DNA of 64,000 bases from contig OX336388.2 of NCBI GenBank assembly GCA_946902985.2, forward strand, positions 1,505,382,545 through 1,505,446,544, read 5' to 3'. Below are positions 20,020 through 31,376 of the stretch, in pieces; within the stretch, counting starts at the first letter, position 1, and every line of letters begins with the position of its first letter. A program made the position numbers and the translations under genes. The notes under the pieces are model-generated. The model saw nothing but the letters and a program-made list of their open reading frames with translations. It searched no databases and was not told the origin of the DNA. The DNA comes from Meconema thalassinum. Taxonomy: Eukaryota > Arthropoda > Insecta > Orthoptera > Tettigoniidae.

Positions 20020-22461
20020 TAAGCATCGGTCCTAGTGGAAACCAAAAATGCATGGGACGAAAAAAAACATCAAAATATCATATTGGTTCCGGACCCTAAA
20101 AGACGTGAAAAATATAATAAAAGTATTAAAAAAAACTATTTTTCGAAATTTCATTCGAATCAATTTTTATGCCATTCCTGGGACTTAGAAAATTCCGGCC
20201 AAAAAGGACAAAATCATTAATAACTCCCTAAGTATTCGTCGTATGATGAAATAGCAAGAGACAAAAAAGATGTAATGTGTTATTGTCTACAACATAGGCA
20301 ATGTATAACTTTACACTCAGACATATTACATTTTCTCCCCCCTCCCCATAATTCACCCCTCCCCATGGGCCCCATTTATTGGATTTATGAAAAAACGGTC
20401 AAACACCTATTTTGTTATTTTTTATGCTGATTTTTTTCCGCTGAGTTCCAAACTCCTCGCCTATGTCGTTTAAGAGATACACGCTCGGTTAGGAAACCTT
20501 CAATCCCCACTTTTCACCCCTTTCACCTCAAAATATACACCACATCGAAAAACCCTCAGACACGTATCTTCTTATTTTTAATGATGAGTTTATATGCCGA
20601 GTATCAAATCCCCCAATGAAAGCAATCTGGAGATATTATTATTCAATGAAATGCAGGTATACCCCCATAACACCCCTTTAGAAACTGAATATCCAAAAAC
20701 CCTTCCTTAGTGGGCGTTTTCGACTTACAACGAATATATTTCCAAAATTTCATGTTTCTAGCTTTAATAGTTTTGCCTGGGCGATGATGAGTCAGTCAGT
20801 CAGGACACTTGTTTTTATATAAGAGATAAGCATCGGTCCTAGTGGAAACCAAAAATGCATGGGACGAAAAAAAACATCAAAATATCATATTGGTTCCGGA
20901 CCCAAAAAGACGTGAAAAATATAATAAAAGTATTAAAAAAAACTATTTTTCGAAATTTCATTCGAATCAATTTTTATGCCATTCCTGGGACTTAGAAAAT
21001 TCCGGCCAAAAAGGACAAAATCATTAATAACTCCCTAAGTATTCGTCGTATGATGAAATAGCAAGAGACAAAAAAGATGTAATGTGTTATTGTCTACAAC
21101 ATAGGCAATGTATAACTTTACACTCAGACATATTACATTTTCTCCCCCCTCCCCATATTTCACCCCTCCCCATGGGCCCCTTTTATTGGATTTATGAAAA
21201 AACGGTCAAACACCTATTTCGTTATTTTTTATGCTGATTTTTTTCCGCTGAGTTCCAAACTCCTCGCCTATGTCGTTTAAGAGATACACGCTCGGTTAGG
21301 AAACCTTCAATCCCCACTTTTCACCCCTTTCACCTCAAAATATACACCACATCGAAAAACCCTCAGACACGTATCTTCTTATTTTTAATGATGAGTTTAT
21401 ATGCCGAGTATCAAATCCCCCAATGAAAGCAATCTGGAGATATTGTTATTCAATGAAATGCAAGTGTACCCCCTTAACACCCCTTTAGAAACTGAATATC
21501 CAAAAACCCTTCCTTAGTGGGCGTTTTCGACTTACAACGAATATATTCCCAAAATTTCATGTTTCTAGCTTTAATAGTTTTGGCTGGCCGATGATGAGTC
21601 AGTCAGTCAGGACACTTGTTTTTATATAAGAGATAAGCATCGGTCCTAGTGGAAAATAATTCTATCACCTGAAACCAAAAATGCATGGGACGAAAAAAAA
21701 ACATCAAAATATCATATTGGTTCCGGACCCTAAAAGACGTGAAAAATATAATAAAAGTATTAAAAAAAACTATTTTTCGAAATTTCATTCGAATCAATTT
21801 TTATGCCATTCCTGGGACTTAGAATATTCCGGCCAAAAAGTACAAAATCATTAATAACTCCCTAAGTATTCGTCGTATGATGAAATAGCAAGAGACAAAA
21901 AAGATGTAATGTGTTATTGTCTACAACATAGGCCATGTATAACTTTACACTCAGACATATTGCGTTTCCTCCCCCCTCCCCATATGTTCACCCCTCCCCA
22001 TGGGCCCCTTATATTGGATTTATGAAAAAACGTTCAAAAACCTATTTTGTTATTTTTTATGCTGATTTTTTTCCGCTGAGGTCCAAACTCCTCGCCTATG
22101 TCGTTTAAGAGATACACGCTCGGTTAGGAAACCTTCAACCCCCACTTTTCACCCCTTTCACCTCAAAATATACACCACATCGAAAAACCCTCAGACACAT
22201 ATCTTCTTATTTTTAATGATGAGTTTATATGCCGAGTATCAAATCCCCCAATGAAAGCAATCTGGAGATATTGTTATTCAATGAAATGCAGGTGTACCCC
22301 CTTAACACCCCTTTAGAAACTGAATATCCAAAAACCCTTCCTTAGTGGGCGTTTTCGACTTACAACGAACATATTCCCAAAATTTCATGTTTCTAGCTTT
22401 AATAGTTTTGGCTGGCCGATGATGAGTCAGTCAGTCAGGACACTTGTTTTTATATAAGAGA
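20020..22461 (-). mobile_element. Three tandem Helitron-like units (U1-U3), minus strand
   Basis: Units 20020-20826, 20827-21633 and 21634-22461 are head-to-tail on minus, with the same ends as H1 and H2. U1 and U2 (both 807 bp) share an 18 bp deletion just inside the 3' end ('cctagtgg' joined to 'aaaccaaaaatg' without 'aataattctatcacctga'), which U3 keeps. The 61-codon frames in U1 and U2 are identical. U1 and U2 are therefore local duplicates of one another. U3 starts (minus) directly at the CTAG end of the Helitron at 22462. Confidence 0.8.
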
Positions 22462-25400
22462 CTAGCAGGTACCCGCGGCTTCGCTCGCGTCATAGTCGTG
22501 TCATATTGTTATTCAATGAATTGTAGGTTTAACCCCGTTAACACACCTTTAGAACCTGAATATCCAAAAATCCCTCCTTAGTAGACGTTTTCGTCACACA
22601 ACAAACATATCCCCAAAATATCATTCTTCTAAGTTCAATAGTTTTGGTTGGTCGATGAGAGTGAATATCCAAAAATCCTTCCTTATTGGACGTTTTTCTT
22701 CCAGATTTTCACCCCTCCCCATGGGCCCCTTAAATTGGATTTATGATAAAACAGTCGAACCCCTATTTACTTACCGTATTTTTAAGCTGTTTTCTTTCCC
22801 GCTGAGTTTCAAACTTCTGGCCTATGTCTTTTAAGAGATACACGCTCCGTTAGGAATCCTTCAACCCCCATTATTCACCCCTTTTACTCATAATATACAC
22901 CACATCGAAAAACCATTAGACATGTGTCAGCTTATTTTTAATGATTAGTTTATATGCCAAGTATCACATCCCCAAATGAAACCACTCGTGAGATATTGTT
23001 ATTCAATGAAATGCAAGTTTACCCCCCTTAACATCCCTTTAAAACTTGAATATCCAACAATCTTTCCTTAGTGGACGTTTTCGACATACAACGAACATAT
23101 CCCCAAAATTTCATGTTTCTATCTTCAATAATTTTGGCTGGGCGAATATGAGTGAGTCAGGACATTTTCTTTCATTTATTTTTGAGAATTTCATCCCTCC
23201 CCATGAACCCCTTAAATGGGATTTATGAAATAAACGGTCGAACACCTATTTACTTATTTTTTAAACTGATTTTTTTCCCGCTGAATTTCAAACATCTCGC
23301 TAATGTCGTTTAAGAGATACACTCTCCGATAAGAATTCTTCAACCCCCAATGTTCACCCCTTTCACCTCATAATATACACCATATAGATATACCCTTAGA
23401 CATATGTCTGCTTATTTTTATTGATTAATTTACATGCCGAATATCACACCCCCAAACGGAACAACTCGTAAGAAATTGTTAATCAATGAACATGATTATC
23501 CAAAAATCCATCCCTAGTGGATGTTTTCGACATACAACGAACATATCCCCAAAATTTCATGTTTCTAACTGCAATAGGTTTGGCTGGAGGATGATGAGTG
23601 TATATCCAAAAATCCTTCCTTAGTGGACTTCTTTCCCCAGAATTCCACCCCTCCCCATGGGCCCCTAAAATTGGATTTATGAATTATGGTCGACCACCTA
23701 CTGTATTTGCTTATTTATCAAGTTTATTTTCCCCCTAAGTTTTATACTTTATGCCTCTGTCTTTTAAGAGATACTTGATCCGTTAGGAATCCTTCAACCC
23801 CCCACTTTTCACACATTACACCTCATAATATACATTACATCAAAAATTCCTCAGACATGGTGTCATCTTATTCTTAATGATGAGAGTATATGAGGATTAT
23901 CGCATCCCCAAAGGAAACCAATCGGGGGATATTATTATTCAATTAAATGCAGGTCTACCCCCTTAACACCCCCTTTAGAACCGGAATATCCAAAAATCCT
24001 TCCTTAGTGGACGTTTTCGACATACAACGAACATAACCCCAAAATTGTATGTTTCTAACTTCAATAATTTTGGCTGGGCGATGATGAGTGAGTGAGTAAG
24101 TCAGGACATTTTCCTTTATTTATTTTTAATAATTTCACCCCTCTAATGAACCCCTTAAATTGGATTTTAAAAAACCCGGTCGAACACCTATTTACTTATT
24201 TTTAAGCTGTTCTTCCGACCTGAGTTTGATGAGTAAGTGAGTTAATCATTTAGAACACTTTCTTTCCTGTTTCCCCCCCAGAATTTCACCCCTCTCCTAG
24301 GGCCCCTTAAATTGGATTTATGAAAAAACGGTCGAACACCTATTTACTTATATTTTAAGCTGATTTCTTTCCGCTGAGTTTCAAACTCCTCGCCTATGTC
24401 GTTTAAGAGATACACGCTCCGTTAAGAATCCTTCAACCCCCAATTTTCACCCCTTTCACCTCATAATATACACCACATCGATAAACCCTTAGACATATGT
24501 CTGCTTATTTTTAATGATTAGTTTATATGCCGAATATCACATCTCCAAAGAAACAACTCATGAGATATCGTTATTCAATGAAATGCACGTTTACCCCCCT
24601 TAACACCTCTTCAGAACCCGAATAAACAAAAATCCTTCCTTAGTTGACGTTTTCGACATACAGCGAACATATTTCCAAAATTTCATCTCTCCAACTTCTT
24701 ATTTGTTCTGGGCGATGATGAGTGAGTGAGTCAGTTATGTCATTATCTTTCAATTATTTTTACCAGAATTTTACCCCTCCCCATGGGTCCCTTAAATTGG
24801 ATTTTATGAAGAAACGCTCGAACACCTATGTACTTATTTTTAAGCTGTCTTTTTCCCCTGAGATTGAAGAGTGAGTGAGTTAGTCAGTCAGTTAGGGCAC
24901 GTTCTCTCCTTTTTTTTCTCCAGAATTTCACCCCACCCCATTAGCCCCTTAAATTGAATTTATGAAAGAACGGTCGAACACCTATTTACTTACCGTATTT
25001 TTTAAGCTGATTTTTTTCCGCTGAGTTTCAAACTTCTCGCCTATGTCGTTTAAGAGATACGCGCTCCGTTAGGAATCCTTCAACCCCCACTTTTCACCCC
25101 TTTCACCTCCTAATATACACTACATCGAAAAACCCTCAGACACGTGTCTTCTTATTTTTAATGATGACTTTATGTGCCGAGTATCACATCCCCCAATGAA
25201 ACCAATTGGGAGTTATTGGTATTCAATGAAATGCAGGTTTAACCCCCTTAAGACCCCTTTAGAACCTGAATATTCGAAAATCCTCCCTTAGTGGACGGTT
25301 TTGGCATACAATGATCATATCCCTAAAATGTCATGTTTCTAACTTCAATAATTTTGGCTGGGCGGTGGTGAGTGAGTCAGGACTTTTTCTTTCAATTTTC

Positions 25401-26046
25401 CTTTTTCAGAATTTCACCCCTCCCCATGAACCCCTTAAATTGGGTTTATGAAAAATCTGTCAACCACCTATTAACTTATTTTTAAGCTATATTTTTCCCT
25501 GAGTTTGATGAGTGAGTGAGTGAGTCAATCAGTTAGGACACTTTCTTTCCTGTTTTTTTTTCCCACATAATTTCACCCCTCTCCATGGGCCCCTTAAATT
25601 AGATTTGTGAAAAAACGGCTGAACACCTATTTACTTATTTTTCAAGCTGATTTTTTTCCGCTGAGTTTCAAACTCCTCGCCTATGTCGTTTAAGAGATAT
25701 ACGGTCCGTTATGAATCCTTCAACCCCCACTTTTCACCCCTTTCACCCCTTAATATACACCACATCGAAAAACCCTCAGACACGTGTCATCTTATTGTTA
25801 ATGATGAGTTTATATGCCGAGTATCACATTCCCCAATGAAACCAATCGGGAGATATTGTTATTCAATGAAATGCAGGTCTACCCCCTTAACACCCCTTTA
25901 GAACCTGAATATCCAAAAATCCTTTCTTAGTGCGCCCTTTCGAAATACAGCGAACATATCCCCAAAATTTCATGTTTCTAACATTAATAGTTTTGGCTGG
26001 GCGATGATGAGTCAGTCAGTCAGGACACTTACTTTTATATAATAGA
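22462..26046 (-). mobile_element. Helitron (non-autonomous), minus strand, 3.6 kb with internal repeats
   Basis: The 3' end on minus is 'gacgcgagcgaagccgcggg' then TACCTGCTAG, with hairpin arms CGCG...CGCG about 10 bp before CTAG. The 5' end is TCTATTATATAAAA (26046 leftward), with the GACT repeat after it. These match Helitron rules: 5' TC, 3' hairpin plus CTRR. The interior is about six diverged copies of a ~500-650 bp module ('tcatcgcccagccaaaa', 'gtccactaagg', 'ggggtgttaagggggt', 'gagcgtgtatctcttaaacg', 'aatttaaggggcccatgg'). No Rep or helicase ORF is present. Interior modules are far more diverged than the neighbouring H and U units, so this is an older copy. Confidence 0.82.
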
Positions 26047-26880
26047 TAAGCATCGGTCCTAGTGGAAAATAATTCTATCACCTGAAACCAAAAATGCATG
26101 GGACGAAAAAAAAACATCAAAATATCATATTGGTTCCGGACCCTAAAAGACGTGAAAAATATAATAAAAGTATTAAAAAGCTATTTTTCGAAATTTCATT
26201 CGAATCAATTTTTATGCCATTCCTGGGACTTAGAAAATTCCGGCCAAAAAGTACTAAATCATTAATAACTCCCTAAGTATTCGTCGTATGATGAAATAGC
26301 AAGAGACAAAAAAGATGTAATGTGTTATTGTCTACAACATAGGCCATGTATAGCTTTACACTCAGACATATTACGTTTCCTCCCCCCTCCCCATATTTTC
26401 ACCCCCCCCCCCCATGGGCCCCTTATATTGGATTTATGAAAAAACGGTCAAACACCTATTTTGTTATTTTTTATGCTGATTTTTTTCCGCTGAGTTCCAA
26501 ACTCCTCGCCTATGTCGTTTAAGAGATACACGCTCGGTTAGGAAACCCTCAACCCCCACTTTTCACCCCTTTCACCTCAAAATATACACCACATCGAAAA
26601 ACCCTCAGACACGTATCTTCTTATTTTTAATGATGAGTTTATATGCCGAGTATCAAATCCCCCAATGAAAGCAATCTGGAGATATTGTTATTCAATGAAA
26701 TGCAAGTGTACCCCCATAACACCCCTTTAGAAACTGAATATCCAAAAACCCTTCCTTAGTGGGCGTTTTCGACTTACAACGAACATATTCCCAAAATTTC
26801 ATTTTTCTAGCTTTAATAGTTTTGGCTGGGCGATGATGAGTCAGTCAGTCAGTCAGGACACTTAGTTTTATATAATAGAT
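26047..26880 (-). mobile_element. Helitron-like unit (H4) in the right arm, minus
   Basis: An 834 bp unit with the same ends as H1. It shares the long C-run (26401-26413) and 'gcaagtgtacccccataac' with H2 rather than with H1, though its outer 50 bp match H1 exactly ('aatctattatataaaactaa' in reverse). Confidence 0.8.
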
Positions 26881-27673
26881 TTTTATATAAGAGATAAGTC
26901 TACTTTTTCCTCATTTTTGAAAAGTGTGAAAAGTAGGCTAAAAATGAATGTGATCTCGTCAATGGCGTTGTCTTGGCAACTCTGATAGATCATCCCTTAT
27001 CAATTTAAAAGCGTTGTTATGGTAACCTCTGATGGCACTTGGCATTTTTTAAAATTCCGAAATCATTTTTCTCATCCCTTGGCGTAATGGTGGGTCATAT
27101 CAAAAATTCTTTCAGACAAACGTTTTAGGTAATTATTAGGGGAATATTTTCCATTTCGTACGGTTTTGATATTGTGCCTATTAAGAGAGATATGATTAAT
27201 GTTTCCCGAAAACCCCACTTTTTTCCACCCCTTTGGTCAATGGTTGGTGCTATCAAAAAACTTATTTGACATAAATTTTTGGCAGTTATCCGACACATAT
27301 TATGAACTTTGAAGGGATTCGATATTTCACGTATTAGGAGAGTTATAGAGAAATTTCACTGTTTCGAAAAAAGCCCCCCATCTTCACCCCCTTCGACCGA
27401 TTTTCCCATTAACGAACTCAACCGAGATTTTATAGGGATACATATTTTGTAAAAATTTCAAAGTGATCGGTGCAAAATTACGGCAGTTATCGTGTCCACA
27501 AGAAACTGATATATATATATAGATAGATAGATACATATATACATAAATTATATATAAACTTTTGATCTGACGGTGGTTTTGGGGTCTGGGGGATGTGAAA
27601 CGCGAAGATATGTCGAAATTTTCCGGAAGTCGAAACATGGTACCCATTGCAATAGTTAGCTTTCTAATGAAAT
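26881..27673 (-). repeat. Repeat D (right-arm copy, reverse)
   Basis: Inverted, virtually identical copy of 14780-15573. The 87-codon frame at 27384-27647 (-) is residue-for-residue the same as that at 14806-15069 (+). Confidence 0.9.
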
Positions 27674-29380
27674 CTACCTAAGAGGACTCCGCACTAGACA
27701 GTTCCGTGATACACATGGGAATCCTATATCAGACCTGAATTACAAGAAGGAACACTGGAGGATGTATGTTGAAGATCTATACGCAGAACCAATTCCATTC
27801 GATTTGCCAACACTTGGCGAGGAAGACAGGTCAATCGCAGAAGATAGAATTATTAGATCAGAGTTCGACGAAGCTCTAAAATCAATATCCATGGGTAAAA
27901 CGCAAGGCATTGACAATGTTCCTGCTGAACTAATTAAGAATAGTGTGGATAGTACACTTGAATGGATATTAAAATTGGTAGTAAGAATCTTCGAAGAAGG
28001 TAAATGGTCTCAAGAGTTTTATACCAGCGTCATCATTCCAATTCCAAAGAAGACTGTACTAGTTGAATGTAGTGACTATCGGACCATTAGTCTCATCCCT
28101 CATGCATCAAAGATACTTCTGCAGATTTTGAGGAAAAGGGTGGAGATATACATCGAACAGTATCTAGACAACTCTCAAATTGGTTTTCGAAAGAATATGT
28201 CTGCACGTGATGCAATCGGGTCTTTGCGATGTCTTGGAGAAAGGATGTTAAGCGTAAACAGAAACCTTACGTGTGCTTTGTGGACTTCGAAAAAGCATTT
28301 GATAAAGTCAGCTGGCACAAGCTGTTTCCTCTTCTGAATCAAATAGGATGTCCCCATCGATTAATCAGATTAATATTTGATCTGTATATAAATCAAACTG
28401 CTGTTGTTAGGCTTGGAAATGACGTATCAGAACCCGCTAGATCCGAAAAGGTGTGCGACAAGGTTGTTTGCTGTCCCCTAGACTGTCCAATGCCTTCGCT
28501 GAAGCTATAACAAAGTGGTCTTTTAAAGGTTCTAATATGGGAGTGAAAGTTGGTGGAAGACTTATCCAGAATATTAAATTTGCTGATGATCTGGCATTAC
28601 TTGCAGTAAATCCGCATACATTAACAAACATGTTGCAACGTTTAAATGATACAGCTACAGAATACGGAATGAAAATCAATTTTAAGAAGACCAAGATTCT
28701 GGTGATAAGTAAGCATCAACACCAACTAAATATAACCATAAATAAAGAACCAGTACAACAGGTCAGTCGATTTAAATACCTTGGTCAGATCTTCACAGAA
28801 GAGCTACGATGTGAAGTTGAAATCACGAGCCGTATAGCCGTGGCCAAGCAGGCATTCCGTGAAAAGCATTCTCTAATTTGTCAACGCTCGATGTCCCTCA
28901 GCCTTAGAAAACAACTGGTTAAGACCTACATATGGCCAGTTGCAATGTACTGCAGTGAGACCTGGACAAGAATAGAGGTGACATTAAACGACTAGAAGCG
29001 TTTGAGATGTGGTGTTGCGCCGAATTGAAAAGATCAGCTGGGTAGAGTAAATGACCAACATAACGGTGCTGGATCGAATGAAGGAAGAACGACAAATGAT
29101 CCGCCAGATATATAGAAGGAGATCCACCAGGCTTGGCCACAGGTTACGACATGGTGGCCTGATGATCGACATACTAGAAGGCAAAATACCTGGCAAACGC
29201 CCTCGCGGGAGGCCACGCAACACTTTAATGAAATCATTCCTAGATAGCTCTGGCCTACGAAGTTATGAAGTGGTCAAAAGGACAGCACAAGACCGAACAA
29301 CGTGGAAACGACTCATTGTAGGGACAGACCAGTCGCTTGACTGAGAAACATGATGATGATGATTTATGTATTTATTTAAT
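27674..29380 (+). pseudogene. RTE-like LINE reverse transcriptase, right-arm copy
   Basis: Same element as 13061-14779 on the opposite strand. From 27762 the frame runs through GIDNVPAELIK, PIPKKTVLVECSDYRT and QIGFRKNMSARDAIGS. A one-base deletion near 28266 then shifts it, so motif A (CFVDFEKAFDKVSWH) is read from a second frame at 28229-28510. FADDLALL follows in the frame starting at 28453 (residues 43-50), and GRPRNTL in that at 29051-29344. The last frame is 11 codons longer than in the left copy because the TGA at the corresponding site is CGA here. All other frameshifts are shared, so they predate the duplication. Confidence 0.92.
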
Positions 29381-31376
29381 AGCTTTTTAATACTTTTATT
29401 ATATTTTTCACGTCTTTTAGGGTCCGGAACCAATATGATATTTTGATGTTTTTTTTTCGTCCCATGCATTTTTGGTTTCAGGTGATAGAATTATTTTCCA
29501 CTAGGACCGATGCTTATCTCTTATATAAAAACAAGTGTCCTGACTGACTGACTCATCATCGGCCAGCCAAAACTATTAAAGCTAGAAACATGAAATTTTC
29601 GGAATATGTTCGTTGTAAGTCGAAAACGCCCACTAGGGAAGGGTTTTTGGATATTCAGTTTCTAAAGGGGTGTTAAGGGGGTACACCTGCATTTCATTGA
29701 ATAACAATATCTCCAGATTGCTTTCATTGGGGGATTTGATACTCGGCATATAAACTCATCATTAAAAATAAGAAGATACGTGTCTGAGGGTTTTTCGATG
29801 TGGTGTATATTTTGAGGTGAAAGGGGTGAAAAGTGGGGGTTGAAGGTTTCCTAACCGAGCGTGTATCTCTTAAACGACATAGGCGAGGAGTTTGGACCTC
29901 AGCGGAAAAAAATCAGCATAAAAAATAACAAAATAGGTGTTTGACCGATTTTTCATAAATCCAATATAAGGGGCCAATGGGGAGGGGTGAAAATATGGGG
30001 AGGGGGAGGAAACGTAATATGTCTGAGTGTAAAGTTATACATGGCCTATGTTGTAGACAATAACACATTACATCTTTTTTGTCTCTTGCTATTTCATCAT
30101 ACGACGAATACTTACCGAGTTATTAATGATTTTGTACTTTTTGGCCGGAATTTTCTAAGTCCCAGTAATGGCATAAAAATTGATTCGAATGAAATTTCGA
30201 AAAATAGTTTTTTTTAATACTTTTATTATATTTTTCACGTCTTTTAGGGTCCGGAACCAATATGATATGTTGATGTTTTTTTTCGTCCCATGCATTTTTG
30301 GTTTCAGGTGATAGAATTATTTTCCACTAGGACCGATGCTTATCTCTTATATAAAAACAAGTGTCCTGACTGACTGACTGACTGACTGACTCATCATCGG
30401 CCAGCCAAAACTATTAAAGCTAGAAACATGAAATTTTGGGAATATGTTCGTTGTAAGTCGAAAACGCCCACTAAGGAAGGGTTTTTGGATATTCAGTTTC
30501 TAAAGGGGTGTTAAGGGGGTACACCTGCATTTCATTGAATAACAATATCTCCAGATTGCTTTCCTGACTGACTGACTGACTCATCATCGCCCAGTCAAAA
30601 CTATTAAAGCTAGAAACATGAAATTTTGGGAATATGTTCGTTGTAAGTCGAAAACGCCCACTAAGGAAGGGTTTTTGGATATTCAGTTTCTAAAGGGGTG
30701 TTAAGGGGGTACACCTGCATTTCATTGAATAACAATATCTCCAGATTGCTTTCATTGGGGGATTTGATACTCGGCATATAAACTCATCATTAAAAATAAG
30801 AAGATATGTTTCTGAGCGTTTTTCGATGTGGTGTATATTTTGAGGTGAAAGGGGTGAAAAGTGGGGGTTGAAGGTTTCCTAACCGAGCGTGTATCTCTTA
30901 AACGACATAGGCGAGGAGTTTGGAACTCAGCGGAAAAAAATCAGCATAAAAAATAACAAAATAGGTGTTTGACCGTTTTTTCATAAATCCAATATAAGGG
31001 GCCCATGGGGAGGGGTGAAAATATGGGGAGGGGGAGGAAACGTAATATGTCTGATTGTAAAGTTATACATGGCCTATGTTGTAGACAATAACACATTACA
31101 TCTTTTTTGTCTCTTGCTATTTCATCATACGACGAATACTTAGGGAGTTATTAATGATTTTGTACTTTTTGGCCGGAATTTTCAAAGTCCCAGGAATGGC
31201 ATAAAAATTGATTCGAATGAAATTTCGAAAAATAGTTTTTTTAATACTTTTATTATATTTTTCACGTCTTTTAGGGTCCGGAACCAATATGATATTTTGA
31301 TGTTTTTTTTCGTCCCATGCATTTTTGGTTTCAGGTGATAGAATTATTTTCCACTAGGACCGATGCTTATCTCTTA
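29381..31376 (+). mobile_element. Helitron-like units, plus strand (partial, H5, partial H6, H7)
   Basis: 29381-29516 is the 3' part of a unit starting abruptly at the LINE tail. H5 is 29517-30342. H6 (30343-30563) is cut in 'ccagattgctttc' and joined to the GACT repeat of H7 (30564-about 31370). A duplicated 'tatctct' precedes the next full Helitron. Unit sequences are close to H1, H2 and U1-U3. The order (LINE/D centre, H units, big Helitron) mirrors 26046 to 20020 on the other side of the right arm. Confidence 0.78.

Larger units (their letters stand above)
26047..29380. repeat. Right arm of the ~3.3 kb inverted duplication
   Basis: Reverse complement of 13073-16404: unit H4, repeat D (26881-27673) and LINE (27674-29380). 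The outer boundary at 29380 falls in the LINE tail 'tatttatttaat', joined to the interior of an H unit ('agctttttaatac'). On the left side the same tail is followed by longer AT-rich sequence and unrelated spacer. The arms are separated by about 9.6 kb. Confidence 0.92.

Noticed and set aside
20035..21027. Two identical 61-codon frames as a duplicated gene
   Set aside because: They lie inside the duplicated Helitron-like units U1 and U2, are interrupted in other units, and have low-complexity composition.
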